DNA of 64,000 nt from Tritonibacter mobilis (lineage in GTDB: Bacteria; Pseudomonadota; Alphaproteobacteria; Rhodobacterales; Rhodobacteraceae). The first letter of the stretch is position 1. The number at the start of each line of letters is the position of its first letter. A program made the translations under genes and the position numbers. Below the pieces are notes generated by a model. That model did not search any database. It was given only the letters and a program-made list of their open reading frames with translations, and had not been told where the DNA came from. The stretch is taken from contig NZ_LNWY01000006.1 in the NCBI RefSeq assembly GCF_001681715.1, positions 248,001-312,000 of the forward strand, read 5' to 3'. Positions 8,496 through 18,206 of this stretch are shown here, piece by piece.

Positions 8496-9932
8496 ATGAC
8501 ACATACTGTTGAAAAAATTGGTGGGACCTCGATGTCCCGCGTGAACGAGCTGGTGGACACGCTGTTTACCGGCGGGCGCAAGGCGGATGATCTTTATGGT
8601 CGCGTCTTTGTGGTCTCTGCCTTTGGTGGCATCACCAATCTGCTGCTCGAACACAAGAAAACCGGTGAGCCGGGCGTCTATGCCCGGTTTGCCGACGCCG
8701 AATCCGACCATGGCTGGCACGAGGCCCTGAGCCGCGTCGGCGACGAGATGCGCAAAGCCCATGAGGCGGTGCTCGACAATGCCGGTGATGTGGCGCAGGC
8801 AGATGCTTTTGTCTCCGAACGTATCGAAGGCGCTCGCAACTGCCTGATCGATCTGCAGCGCCTGTGCAGCTACGGGCATTTTCGTCTGGCGGAACACATG
8901 CTGCAAATCCGTGAACTGCTATCGGGGCTGGGCGAGGCGCATTCCGCCTTTGTCACCGCGCTCCTGTTGCAGCGCGTGGGGGTGAATGCCCGCTTTGTGG
9001 ACCTCTCCGGCTGGCGTGACGAAGGTGACGTGACGCTGGAGGAACGTATTTCCGGTGCGCTCAACGACGTCGACCCCGCCAGTGAGATGCCCATCGTCAC
9101 CGGCTATGCGCAATGCGCCGAAGGTCTGATGCGCGAGTTTGATCGTGGCTATTCCGAGGTGACATTCTCCTGTCTGGCCGCCCTCACCGGCGCCAGCGAG
9201 GCGATCATCCACAAGGAGTTCCACCTCTCCTCCGCCGACCCGAAACTGGTGGGCGAGGGCGTTGCGCAAAAGCTCGGCCACACCAACTATGACGTGGCGG
9301 ATCAGATGTCGAACATGGGGATGGAGGCGATCCACCCCAAGGCGGCCAAGACCCTGCGGCAGGCCGATGTGCCGCTGCGGGTGACCAACGCCTTTGAACC
9401 CGAAGATCCGGGTACATTGATCGACGACAAGCCCGCAGATACCCCAGCAGTTGAGATGATCACCGGGCTGGATATCATCGCGCTGGAGGTCTTCGAGCAG
9501 GATATGGTCGGGGTGAAGGGCTATGATGCTGCGATCCTTGAGGTGCTGACGCGTCACGATGTGCGTATCGTTTCCAAAACGTCGAACGCCAACACGATCA
9601 CCCATTACCTCGACACTTCTCTGACGGTCCTGAAACGGGTGGAGAAGGATCTGGCAAAGATCTACCCGAATGCGGAGATCTCCGCACGATTGCTGTCCAT
9701 GGCCTCTGCGATTGGGCGCGATCTCAAGGGATTGTCGGTGCTGACACGCGGTCTTCAGGCGATTGCGGACGTGGGGCTGGCGAGCCTTGGGGCCTCGCAA
9801 GGGCCCCGAAATGTGGATGTTCAGTTCATCGTAGAACGCGAAGACCTGAAACCAGTAATTGGTGCGTTGCACAAGGTGCTGGTCGAAGGTGTCGCAGCCA
9901 AGCAGGACAAGTCGATCAAAGCGGCAGCCTGA
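8496..9932 (+). CDS. Ectoine-dedicated aspartate kinase (Ask_Ect)
   Basis: This 478-residue aspartokinase phosphorylates aspartate and so feeds aspartate semialdehyde to EctB. The N-terminal KIGGTSMSR motif (residues 7-15) is the aspartokinase signature, and the C-terminus carries ACT-like regulatory segments (roughly 320-470). Ask_Ect enzymes encoded directly after ectC are a known subgroup, thought to escape the feedback control of the general enzyme so that carbon can flow into ectoine under salt stress. Position, length and divergence from the general LysC form support that assignment. A strong terminator follows at 9972-9999. Confidence 0.92.
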   Translation: MTHTVEKIGGTSMSRVNELVDTLFTGGRKADDLYGRVFVVSAFGGITNLLLEHKKTGEPGVYARFADAESDHGWHEALSRVGDEMRKAHEAVLDNAGDVAQADAFVSERIEGARNCLIDLQRLCSYGHFRLAEHMLQIRELLSGLGEAHSAFVTALLLQRVGVNARFVDLSGWRDEGDVTLEERISGALNDVDPASEMPIVTGYAQCAEGLMREFDRGYSEVTFSCLAALTGASEAIIHKEFHLSSADPKLVGEGVAQKLGHTNYDVADQMSNMGMEAIHPKAAKTLRQADVPLRVTNAFEPEDPGTLIDDKPADTPAVEMITGLDIIALEVFEQDMVGVKGYDAAILEVLTRHDVRIVSKTSNANTITHYLDTSLTVLKRVEKDLAKIYPNAEISARLLSMASAIGRDLKGLSVLTRGLQAIADVGLASLGASQGPRNVDVQFIVEREDLKPVIGALHKVLVEGVAAKQDKSIKAAA

Positions 9933-9971
9933 CGCGTGAAATAGCCGTCGTCTGACAGGGATGATGCAAAA

Positions 9972-9999
9972 GGGGGTGCCAAGCGGCGCCCCCTATTTT
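9972..9999 (+). terminator. Terminator of the ectABC-ask operon
   Basis: The stem GGGGGTGCC / GGCGCCCCC with an AAGC loop is followed by TATTTT. It lies 40 bp after the aspartokinase stop and just before the convergent anti-sigma gene. Confidence 0.85.
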
Positions 10000-10007
10000 G
10001 TTTCGGC

Positions 10008-10745
10008 CTAAAGCGCTTCTTTTGCCAGCCCTTTGCCGAGGATCGGTCCGGTTGGTAGTCCAGTGGGAGAGCCGCCCGTCTGCTCAAACGTGATCTCATA
10101 GAGCTGTTCCGGCCCCGGTGGCGGCAACCCATCTACTGCCAGTGCGGTGCCCCGGTTGTCCGTCAGCAGACCAAGCGAAACCGGCGGGCCATCGTCCTCG
10201 GGTTTGGTCCAGACCTGCATGACCTGCCCTTCGGGCACTGCGGTCTGCCCCAGCAGGGTTACGCGGGTCAGGTTCTCTTCGGTGCCCTCAACCACGGCGA
10301 CGGCCTCGCCTGTGGTGTCGTTGATCAGCACCGCGATCACCGTCGGGTCGGGGCGTGTCATCACCGACCAGCCAAGAGCCAGAGCCAGCACAAGTGACGC
10401 CGCCAGCCCGGCACAGGCCGCGATGAACCAGTTGCGTGGCGCATGCGGCTCGTTTGCGGGGAGGATCGTATCGGTCTCGGCATCGAACTGCGGCACGGAG
10501 CCGGGTGCAATCGCTGTTGGGACCACGTCCAACTGGGCTGTGATCCGCGACCACATGTCATCGGGCAGCGCCTCGGGCGTGGCGGTGTCGTCCAGCTCTG
10601 AAAGCCGTGCGCGCGCCTGTTCCAACGCTGTTGCGACTTCGGGGTCGTGCAGCGCGCGCGCCTCAAGCTCGGCCGTCTCGGCCTCATCTGAAAGACCAAG
10701 CGCAACTTCCATTGCCACATCTCTCAGGGATCGTTCATCACTCAT
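10008..10745 (-). CDS. Anti-sigma factor, RskA/ChrR-like, single-pass membrane
   Basis: This protein of about 245 residues pairs with the ECF sigma factor just upstream. The N-terminal 90 residues carry the acidic helical zinc-less anti-sigma domain (EVALGLSDEAETAELEARAL). One membrane segment follows near 116-136 (WFIAACAGLAASLVLALALG), then an extracytoplasmic RskA-type C-terminal domain with the strand VPEGQVMQVWTKPEDDGPPV. I start at MSDERS because its ATG overlaps the sigma stop as ATGA; an in-frame ATG 9 bp earlier is possible. It probably holds the sigma factor at the membrane until a periplasmic signal releases it. Confidence 0.88.
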   Translation of the reverse strand: MSDERSLRDVAMEVALGLSDEAETAELEARALHDPEVATALEQARARLSELDDTATPEALPDDMWSRITAQLDVVPTAIAPGSVPQFDAETDTILPANEPHAPRNWFIAACAGLAASLVLALALGWSVMTRPDPTVIAVLINDTTGEAVAVVEGTEENLTRVTLLGQTAVPEGQVMQVWTKPEDDGPPVSLGLLTDNRGTALAVDGLPPPGPEQLYEITFEQTGGSPTGLPTGPILGKGLAKEAL

Positions 10746-11272
10746 GACAGGCACTCCCGCAAGGCGATTAGGCCACGCCGGACCCAGGCCTTAACAGACC
10801 CGAGCGGCGCCTGAATGCGGCCAGATATCTCGCCGTGGGTATACCCGAGCACATAGGCCTGCAGGATGGCGATCCGTTTTGGTGGCTCAAGCCGGTCCAG
10901 ACAACGGCGCAGATCGCTATTTGCGTCCAACCTGCCATAGGCGTCCATCACGATATCCTCATCTTGCCGACGCTCTAGCGTCTCGGCATCTTCGGCGATC
11001 TCCCAGCTCTCTTTGCGCAGCATCGTCAGGCACTGGTTGCGCAAAATAGTGGTCAGCCATCCCTGTGCCGCTCCGCGATTGGCGTCAAACTGATGCGCCT
11101 TGCGCCATAGCGAGACAAAGCACTCCTGCACTGCATCCTCTGCCAGATCACGCCGTCGCAACATCCGGATCGCAATGCCAAGTAGCCGCGACCCTTCTGT
11201 GTACATGATCGCGCGGAGTGCCGCGCGGTCCCCTTTGGCGCAGGCTTTGATCCGCTCTGCCAGTTCGCTCAC
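10742..11272 (-). CDS. ECF RNA polymerase sigma factor (SigK-like)
   Basis: This 176-residue sigma factor contains only regions 2 and 4, which defines the ECF group. Region 2 holds DLAEDAVQECFVSLWRKA near 41-58 and the segment WLTTILRNQCLTMLRKE. Region 4 (about 125-172) ends with the helix-turn-helix GEISGRIQAPLGSVKAWVRRG, which reads the -35 element. The stop overlaps the anti-sigma ATG by 4 bp, so the two are translationally coupled. A 20-bp motif about 65 bp upstream recurs before the DUF4394 gene and may be its own promoter. Confidence 0.92.
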   Translation of the reverse strand: MSELAERIKACAKGDRAALRAIMYTEGSRLLGIAIRMLRRRDLAEDAVQECFVSLWRKAHQFDANRGAAQGWLTTILRNQCLTMLRKESWEIAEDAETLERRQDEDIVMDAYGRLDANSDLRRCLDRLEPPKRIAILQAYVLGYTHGEISGRIQAPLGSVKAWVRRGLIALRECLS

Positions 11273-11336
11273 TCGCCTGTCCTCATCCCTATGGGCACTT
11301 AAACTGACGCCATCTTTCTAAGCCGGTTTTTGATCG

Positions 11337-11356
11337 CTGAGAGGAGGCATCGTCAG
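11337..11356 (-). promoter_or_regulatory. Candidate ECF-dependent promoter, copy 1 (before the sigma gene)
   Basis: On the minus strand this reads CTGACGATGCCTCCTCTCAG. It matches the copy at 12398-12417 (CTGACGGAGTCTCCCCTCTG) at 15 of 20 positions, counted by eye. It lies about 65 bp upstream of the sigma start. A motif shared by two genes of one sigma locus is what self-recognition by an ECF factor would produce. Confidence 0.4.
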
Positions 11357-11418
11357 ACGAAGCGTATTGCTGCGGACTCTGGCGGTCAATGTGATGATTT
11401 TTCTTATATATCGAGAGC

Positions 11419-11453
11419 CGGGGGCGCAGGGAGTGGGTTCCTTGCGCCCCCGA
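11419..11453. terminator. Strong hairpin between DUF4394 gene and sigma gene
   Basis: CGGGGGCGCA and its complement TGCGCCCCCG form a stem of at least 10 bp with partial pairing (AGG/CCT) further in. It lies 96 bp after the DUF4394 stop and may end that transcript. There is no clear T-run next to it in either direction, so terminator activity is uncertain. Confidence 0.45.
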
Positions 11454-11548
11454 AGCAACAGTCCTACAGGCGATAAGTGCCCCAGGTGTACTCGTACTCA
11501 CAAATGCAACCATAGCACGAATTTGTGTAGGGTATGCAACTTGTGATT

Positions 11549-12349
11549 TTACATCGCGGTCATGAAAGTAATGTCACGCAATGGCGCATCGGCTCCTTTG
11601 ATTTCCCAGCTCTCAAGGATCTTGCCGCTTTCGAGAGACACCGTATTCAGTGTGCTGCCTGCCGCCAGCCACGCAGTGTTATTGCCCTGCGCATCGGTTG
11701 CAATGTCAAACGCATAGGCCTCGGTGCCCTCGATACCCAGCTTGCCGATTGCCGCCAACGTGCCATCGTTGGGCGAGGTCTGCTGGATCAGCGCCACGAT
11801 GGTTGCGTCAATGTCATACATCGCCGTCGCATCCGGTTGTCCGTAGGAGTTGATATAGGCCGCCGCGACGATGGCCGGAGCCTCGCCTGCGTGCATGTCT
11901 TTCTCCTCAAAGGCGAGCGAGCCATCTACGGTCACGGCACCACTTTCGATGTCCACCCGGTGGTTGGTGGTGCCGCTCATGAAGCGCAATTTGTTGGCCT
12001 TGGGGTTGAAGTCCACGATCACCGGTGCGCCCTCGGTAATCGGCAGTTCCTTATCCATGGTGGAAATCACCGTGGCCTCGCCGGTCTTGGGGTCGATCTC
12101 GACGATGTCAAAGGTGGAGGTGACGCCGATCAGCTGACCGGTTGCCGGGCGCAGGTCGATGCCCAGCAGTTTGTCGACGCCCTTGACGGGCATTGAGCCG
12201 GTGACGCTGGCGGTTTCGGCATTGATCATATGCAGCATATTGTCGCCACTCAGCCCGATCGCCATCGGGGCGGCATGGTTGTCCGCCTGCGCCAGCTGGG
12301 CGGTTGCGAAAATGGATGCGGTCACAAAAGCGGTCTTAAGGGGATGCAT
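11549..12349 (-). CDS. DUF4394 domain secreted protein
   Basis: A cleavable signal peptide (hydrophobic stretch ending near AQADNHA) precedes a DUF4394-type repeat domain with elements such as GLSGDNMLHMINAETASV, LLGIDLRPATGQLIGV and NKLRFMSGTTNHRV. The fold is expected to be a beta-propeller-like periplasmic protein. I chose the ATG at 12349, preceded by AGGAGCT, rather than the longer frame starting at 12595; this gives 266 residues and a proper signal peptide. The function of the family is unknown. Linkage to the ECF pair and a shared upstream motif suggest it belongs to that stress regulon. Confidence 0.85.
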   Translation of the reverse strand: MHPLKTAFVTASIFATAQLAQADNHAAPMAIGLSGDNMLHMINAETASVTGSMPVKGVDKLLGIDLRPATGQLIGVTSTFDIVEIDPKTGEATVISTMDKELPITEGAPVIVDFNPKANKLRFMSGTTNHRVDIESGAVTVDGSLAFEEKDMHAGEAPAIVAAAYINSYGQPDATAMYDIDATIVALIQQTSPNDGTLAAIGKLGIEGTEAYAFDIATDAQGNNTAWLAAGSTLNTVSLESGKILESWEIKGADAPLRDITFMTAM

Positions 12350-12375
12350 AAAAAGCTCCTCACTGTTTGACTGAG

Positions 12376-12392
12376 GCACGGACCATCCGTGC
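12376..12392. promoter_or_regulatory. Leader hairpin upstream of the DUF4394 gene
   Basis: GCACGGA-CCA-TCCGTGC is a perfect 7-bp inverted repeat 27 bp upstream of the start. It lies between the candidate ECF promoter motif and the ribosome binding site, so it would be in the transcript leader or in an operator. Confidence 0.35.
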
Positions 12393-12397
12393 GCTGT

Positions 12398-12417
12398 CAG
12401 AGGGGAGACTCCGTCAG
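12398..12417 (-). promoter_or_regulatory. Candidate ECF-dependent promoter, copy 2 (before DUF4394 gene)
   Basis: On the minus strand this reads CTGACGGAGTCTCCCCTCTG, the partner of the motif at 11337-11356. It lies 49 bp upstream of the DUF4394 start. Confidence 0.4.
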
Positions 12418-12474
12418 GGCCGCATTTGGATGCAGCAGGGGAGAATTTTTTTGAAAAAAGTTTTGGGTGGCGGG

Positions 12475-13548
12475 TCAGCTGGGGGAGGGGGGCTCCCCGA
12501 TCCGGGTGATCGCCTGTATCTGCTCGGTGGCCAGACGCAGGGCGGCGCCGGTGCAGGTCATCATGGCCGGCAGCACCATCCACTCCAGCGTCCACATCGC
12601 GCCAGAGCGTTCCTGTTCATGCACCATCGCCTGATGCATCAACGGCAGTTGGCCTGCGTTATAGCGCGCCAGCGTCACCAGCAGTTCCGCCGTCACCGGG
12701 TTCTGTTTATGCGCCATGGCGGAGCTGCTGCCGCCGCCCTGCTGCGCCAGCGCATCCACGCCCTGTTGTGCCATCAGGCAGATGTCCTGCCCGATCTTGC
12801 CGAGGCTGCCGGTCAGGGCCGAGAGCCAGCTGGCGTATGTCGCCAACCCATCCCGCTCCGTGTGCCAGCTGCGGACAGGGGCGCTCAGCCCCAACTCGGC
12901 TGCCATGAACCGGGCCATCGCATCGCCATGCGGCTGGCTGCGCTGGCGATCCCCCACCGGACCGCCGAATTGCAACAACTCCACCTCGGGGCGCAAGACC
13001 TCCAGCCGATTTGTATGGCGCTCCACAGGCGCGGCCCAGGTGGTGATCCGGTGCCCGGCGGTGATCGGCAGGGCTGCCTGCATTCGAGTCCGGGCCATCA
13101 GGGCGTTTTCGCCTTGTGTCCGCCCCAACTCCTCCAGTGCGTTGTTCAACGCCTCCAGCCGCGACAGGTAAATCGCGTTTGCCGCGCGGATCGCCAGCAT
13201 CAGCGCGGTGTCGATCAGGTCCTGACTGGTGGCACCGGGATGGATCGCAGGGGCAAGCTCTGCGCCTACATGCGCCTTGAGTTGCCGCACATAGCCCGGC
13301 ACCGCCATGCCGTCTGTCTTCAGATCCGCCTGCAATGCCACCACATCGGGTGCGAACCCCACCATCGCCGCCACTGCCCGCGCTGCAAGATCCGCTTCGA
13401 TCTGCCCGACCTCTGCCGCCGCGCGGGTCAGCGCGACCTCATGGGCGAGGAAAGCCTCTGCGGTCGCAGGACCACTGAACAGATCCGTGATCTCATCATC
13501 GGCAAAGAGACCGGCAAAATAGGGGTTGGTCGAGGTCAGCGGGTTCAC
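12475..13548 (-). CDS. pcaB: 3-carboxy-cis,cis-muconate cycloisomerase
   Basis: PcaB cyclises 3-carboxy-cis,cis-muconate, the product of protocatechuate ring opening, to 4-carboxymuconolactone. The 357-residue protein belongs to the fumarase/aspartase superfamily: TSQDLIDTALM near 105-115 and the signature GSSSAMAHKQNP near 272-283 are clear. It is somewhat shorter than many PcaB proteins (about 450 residues), as is common for forms lacking the C-terminal domain. It is the last gene of the pob-pca operon, 39 bp after the BKACE gene. No clear terminator separates it from the DUF4394 gene downstream on the same strand. Confidence 0.92.
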   Translation of the reverse strand: MNPLTSTNPYFAGLFADDEITDLFSGPATAEAFLAHEVALTRAAAEVGQIEADLAARAVAAMVGFAPDVVALQADLKTDGMAVPGYVRQLKAHVGAELAPAIHPGATSQDLIDTALMLAIRAANAIYLSRLEALNNALEELGRTQGENALMARTRMQAALPITAGHRITTWAAPVERHTNRLEVLRPEVELLQFGGPVGDRQRSQPHGDAMARFMAAELGLSAPVRSWHTERDGLATYASWLSALTGSLGKIGQDICLMAQQGVDALAQQGGGSSSAMAHKQNPVTAELLVTLARYNAGQLPLMHQAMVHEQERSGAMWTLEWMVLPAMMTCTGAALRLATEQIQAITRIGEPPSPS

Positions 13549-13587
13549 GAGTGGGGCAGTCCTTTGAGGCGGAATGATGAAACCAGA

Positions 13588-14421
13588 TCAGCCGCGCAGG
13601 GGCACGTCAAGGATATCTCGCGCCTGTTGCCAGGTGGCGACGGGGCGTTCGTATTTCTCGCAGAGCTCCGCCGCGCGCCGGATCAGTGCCGCATTGGAGG
13701 GCGCGAGCGTCTGGCGATCCAGCCGCACATTGTCCTCAAGCCCCGTGCGCGTATGCCCACCGGCGGCAATGGCCCATTCGTTTACGATCAGCTGGTTCGC
13801 CCCAATTCCGGCGGCACACCAATTGGCCCCGGGTGCGCGGTGTTGGACCAGATCGACATAGAGGTCAAATACCTCCTTGTCGGCGGGCATCGCGTTCTTC
13901 ACGCCCATCACGAATTGCACATAGAGCTTGCCATAGAGCGTACCCTCCTGATGCAACCGGATCGCCTGCAGGATATGGCTGAGGTCAAAGGCCTCGACCT
14001 CCGGTGTGATGTGATGCGTTCGCATCTCGCCAGCCAGCCAGTCAACCAGATCCGGCGGGTTTTCATAGACGCGGGTGGGGAAGTTGTTCGACCCCACCGA
14101 CAAGGAGGCCATGTCGGGCTGCAACGGCAGCATGCCGCCGCGCGTCTTGCCCGCGCCCGACCGGCCGCCGGTGGAAAACTGGACAATCATGCCGGGGCAG
14201 TGTTTCTCCAGCCCTTCTTTTAGCGCTGCGAATTTTTCCGGATCGGACGATGGCGTCTGGTCGTCATTGCGCACATGGGCGTGACAGATACTGGCCCCGG
14301 CCTCAAACGCCTCATGGGTGCTCTCGATCTGTTCGGACACGGTGATCGGCACCGCCGGATTGTTGGCCTTGGTGGGCAGCGAGCCGGTGATCGCGACGCA
14401 AAGGATACAAGGGTTGCTCAT
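13588..14421 (-). CDS. Beta-keto acid cleavage enzyme (BKACE; 3-keto-5-aminohexanoate cleavage family)
   Basis: This 277-residue TIM-barrel protein of the BKACE family begins with ITGSLPTKANNPAVPIT and contains GASICHAHVRND near residues 43-54, whose histidines bind the divalent metal. A second metal-side segment is near GAAGIGANQ. Family members transfer an acyl unit from acetyl-CoA to a beta-keto acid. Its place between pcaG and pcaB, with no pcaIJ or pcaF in the window, suggests it acts on beta-ketoadipate to give succinyl-CoA and acetoacetate. That substrate is inferred. It starts 9 bp after pcaG. Confidence 0.85.
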   Translation of the reverse strand: MSNPCILCVAITGSLPTKANNPAVPITVSEQIESTHEAFEAGASICHAHVRNDDQTPSSDPEKFAALKEGLEKHCPGMIVQFSTGGRSGAGKTRGGMLPLQPDMASLSVGSNNFPTRVYENPPDLVDWLAGEMRTHHITPEVEAFDLSHILQAIRLHQEGTLYGKLYVQFVMGVKNAMPADKEVFDLYVDLVQHRAPGANWCAAGIGANQLIVNEWAIAAGGHTRTGLEDNVRLDRQTLAPSNAALIRRAAELCEKYERPVATWQQARDILDVPLRG

Positions 14422-14430
14422 GATCTGGCC

Positions 14431-15054
14431 TCAGATGTCGAAAAACACGGTTTCATTGTGCCCCTGAAGGCGAATGTCGAAATGGTAATGACCGTCGCCC
14501 TTATCCGCGCCAATCAGGGTTTTGACGCGGGCCTGATGTTCAATGCGGCTGAGGATCGGGTCGGCGGCATTGGCGTCCGCCTCGTCGGGGAAATACATCC
14601 GCGTGTGCAGGCCAAGGTTGATGCCCCGCGCCACGATCCAGAGCGTCACATGCGGCGCCTGCATGCGGCCATCGACAAAGGGCACCGCGCCGGGTTTGAC
14701 CGTGTCAAAGGCAAATTCGCCCGTCGTCATATCCGAGGCACAGCGCCCCCAGCCGGTGAAGTTCGGATCTGCCGTGCCGCGCGTCTCGGCGGGGGAGTTG
14801 AACAACCCTGCCGCATCCGGTTGCCAGATTTCCACCAGCGCATCGCGCAAGGGCGTGCCGGTGCCGTCGATAACGCGGCCGGTGATGCGGATACGCTGAC
14901 CCTGCACGTTGCCGGTAATCATCTCATGGCCGAGGTCTTGCGGGTAGACGCCTTCGATCTCGGCAAAATTCGGCGTGCATCCGATGTGGACGTAAGGCCC
15001 TGCGGTCTGCGAGGGAGATTCCTTCAGATAGCTCAACGGTTGCACCATGATCAC
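14431..15054 (-). CDS. pcaG: Protocatechuate 3,4-dioxygenase, alpha subunit
   Basis: PcaG is the non-catalytic but structurally required subunit of the intradiol dioxygenase that opens the ring of protocatechuate. The 207-residue protein contains the intradiol beta-sandwich with [23 protein letters not shown] near 57-79 and ends with the [20 protein letters not shown] segment, in which the iron ligands of the beta subunit are absent, as expected. Its ATG overlaps the pcaH stop (ATGA), which supports coupled synthesis of the two subunits. Confidence 0.94.
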   Translation of the reverse strand: MIMVQPLSYLKESPSQTAGPYVHIGCTPNFAEIEGVYPQDLGHEMITGNVQGQRIRITGRVIDGTGTPLRDALVEIWQPDAAGLFNSPAETRGTADPNFTGWGRCASDMTTGEFAFDTVKPGAVPFVDGRMQAPHVTLWIVARGINLGLHTRMYFPDEADANAADPILSRIEHQARVKTLIGADKGDGHYHFDIRLQGHNETVFFDI

Positions 15055-15773
15055 AGCCCCTCCATGCGGTTTTCAAACATCGTCTGGCGACGGCCGCGCA
15101 GGGTGATGTCGAACTTGTAAGCCCGCGCATCCATCGGAACCGTGCGCGCCATGTCGAGCGCCGCGACCAGGCTCTCGATCCCCTCGCGGGTCGGGATGGT
15201 GTCGACGATGGGACAGTGCCAGATCAGCGGGTCGCCCTCGAAATACATCTGGGTGATCAGGCGCTGGGCAAAGCCGTGGCCAAAGATCGAGAAATGGATA
15301 TGCGCCGGGCGCCAATCGTTCATCGTATTGGGCCAAGGGTAGGGGCCGGGCATGATGGTGCGGAACTCATAGAACCCCTGTTCGTCGCTGATGCAGCGCC
15401 CGCATCCGCCGAAATTCGGGTCCAGCGGCGCCAGATAGCTTTCCTTCTTGTGGCGATAGCGCCCGCCCGCATTGGCCTGCCAGACTTCGATCAGGGCACC
15501 CGGAACACCGCGGCCAAACTCGTCGCGCACTTGCCCATGCACGATGATGCGCGGGCCGATCGCCATGCCGTCGCCGCTGGCAAAGTTCAGGATCAGGTCG
15601 TTGTCCCGCTCGCCCAGCATGTCGTGGCCAAAGACCGGCCCGGTTTCCTCGACCAAAGTGGTGGGAAAGGACAGCGGCGCATGGCGCGGGCCGCGCGCCA
15701 CGGAGGTCTTGTAGTCGGGCGTGATGCTGGGCGGATGCCAGCGCCGGTCGCGGTTTACATAGCCGTTGGTCAT
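15051..15773 (-). CDS. pcaH: Protocatechuate 3,4-dioxygenase, beta subunit
   Basis: PcaH carries the non-haem Fe(III) site of protocatechuate 3,4-dioxygenase. The 240-residue protein shows [18 protein letters not shown], supplying the first tyrosine ligand. The second tyrosine is in PGPYPW, and the two histidine ligands are in [11 protein letters not shown], in the order expected. The product with O2 is 3-carboxy-cis,cis-muconate. It overlaps pcaC upstream and pcaG downstream by 4 bp each. Confidence 0.95.
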   Translation of the reverse strand: MTNGYVNRDRRWHPPSITPDYKTSVARGPRHAPLSFPTTLVEETGPVFGHDMLGERDNDLILNFASGDGMAIGPRIIVHGQVRDEFGRGVPGALIEVWQANAGGRYRHKKESYLAPLDPNFGGCGRCISDEQGFYEFRTIMPGPYPWPNTMNDWRPAHIHFSIFGHGFAQRLITQMYFEGDPLIWHCPIVDTIPTREGIESLVAALDMARTVPMDARAYKFDITLRGRRQTMFENRMEGL

Positions 15774-16174
15774 GTCTGTTTCCCCTCCCGGTCCATTTCC
15801 GCGTAGGTTTCCTTGGCCAGTTTCAGCGCGTGATTGGCGCGCGGCACCCCTGCGTAAATGGCCACATGTTGAAACGCCTCCAGCACATCGGTTTTGCTCG
15901 CTCCCGTGCGGGCGGTGGCGCGGATGTGCATGGGGATCTCGTCAAAGTTGCCTAATGCCGCCAGGAGCGCCAGCGTCAGCATGGAGCGTTCACGGTCTGA
16001 GACCCCGTCGCTGGCCCAGACATTGCCCCAGGCGGTTTCTGTGATCAGCGTCTGGAATGGCGCGTCAAAGGCGGTTTTCTTCGCCTCGGCCCGGTCCACG
16101 TGGTCATCGCCCAGGATCTTGCGGCGGATGGTCATGCCGGTGACATAGCGGTCGCTTTGGGACTGTTTAGACAT
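15770..16174 (-). CDS. pcaC: 4-carboxymuconolactone decarboxylase
   Basis: PcaC decarboxylates 4-carboxymuconolactone to the beta-ketoadipate enol-lactone. The 134-residue protein is a single CMD/AhpD-like domain with [22 protein letters not shown] and the helix [26 protein letters not shown] that carries the catalytic-site histidine. The length is normal for free-standing PcaC, so this is not the PcaL (PcaD-PcaC) fusion found in some bacteria. It overlaps the end of pcaD by 8 bp. Confidence 0.94.
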   Translation of the reverse strand: MSKQSQSDRYVTGMTIRRKILGDDHVDRAEAKKTAFDAPFQTLITETAWGNVWASDGVSDRERSMLTLALLAALGNFDEIPMHIRATARTGASKTDVLEAFQHVAIYAGVPRANHALKLAKETYAEMDREGKQT

Positions 16175-16954
16175 GGCCCAACTCCTCTAGGAACTCCAAT
16201 AGCGCCCCGGCATAGGCCTCGGGCGCCTCGACACAGGGCAAATGGCCGGTGTCCTCGATCACAGTGAACTGTGCGTCGGGGATCAGGTTGATGGTGGCTT
16301 CCACCAGCGCGGCAGGGCTGGCGCCATCCGCACTGCCCGCGATGCCGAGGGTCGGTTGGCACAGGGTTTTGGTGGTCTCGCTGAGGTCTGCGCCCGCAAT
16401 GGCCTGACAACAGGCGATGTAACCCGCTTGTGGTGTGCGCTCCAGCATGTGCCGCCACGGTATGTAGGCGTCGGTGCTCAGGAAATCGGGTGCGAACCAG
16501 CGCTCCATCACCGCACCCGACAGGGCCGCAATGCCGCTCGCCTCGATGGCCGCGATCCGGTCCTGCCACATCTGCGCCTCGCCCATTTTCGCTGCGGTGT
16601 TGGAGAGCACCAGCGCCGAGATCCGCTCCGGCGCGCGGGCCGCTAGGGTTTGCGCAATCATGCCGCCGATGGACAGGCCGACAAAAACACAAGTCTCAAC
16701 ACCCAGATGATCCAACAGCTCCAGCGCATCATTGGCGAGATCGTCGATGGAATAGGGCCCTTTGGGGCAGGAGCTGAGGCCGTGACCTCGCTTGTCATTC
16801 CGGATCAACCGCAAATGCTTGGGTAGGCGGTCGATCACCGCATCCCAGAGTCGCAGATCCGTGCCCAGCGAGTTGGCAAAAACCACCGCTGGCCCGTTTG
16901 GGTCGCCATCCGCGCGCCAATGCAGCGTGGCATGTGTCAGTCGCGCCGCCTGCA

Positions 16955-16955
<1 letters not shown>
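16167..16955 (-). CDS. pcaD: 3-oxoadipate enol-lactonase
   Basis: PcaD hydrolyses the enol-lactone to beta-ketoadipate. The 262-residue alpha/beta hydrolase has the nucleophile elbow GLSIGG (serine near 96), an early oxyanion segment NSLGTDLRLWD, and the catalytic histidine in GHLPCVEAPE near 240. The start codon shares one base with the pobA stop (TGATG), and its end overlaps pcaC. Together these fix it firmly in the operon. Confidence 0.93.
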
Positions 16956-18151
<1,196 letters not shown>

Positions 18152-18161
18152 CTATCATGCG

Positions 18162-18194
18162 ATTTCTGCATTCAAAAATGAGTATTTCAGAAAT
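18162..18194. promoter_or_regulatory. Candidate PcaQ (LysR) binding site between pobA and pcaQ
   Basis: ATTTCTG at 18162-18168 and its complement CAGAAAT at 18188-18194 flank a smaller inverted repeat, CATT-CAAA-AATG. The layout, inside an 82-bp divergent gap, is what LysR-type regulators use to control a neighbour and themselves. Binding by PcaQ is inferred from position; it does not match the rhizobial PcaQ box I know. Confidence 0.5.
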
Positions 18195-18206
18195 ATAGAT
18201 ACCAAT

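Noticed and set aside
6757..8502. 581-codon open frame on the minus strand
   Set aside because: It is antisense to ectABC, whose plus-strand products are clear family members. The translation is His/Gly-rich with no recognisable domain and arises from GC-rich codon bias.
12367..14223. 618-codon open frame on the plus strand
   Set aside because: It is antisense to pcaB and the BKACE gene, both with full motifs. The product is His/Arg/Gln-rich and matches nothing.
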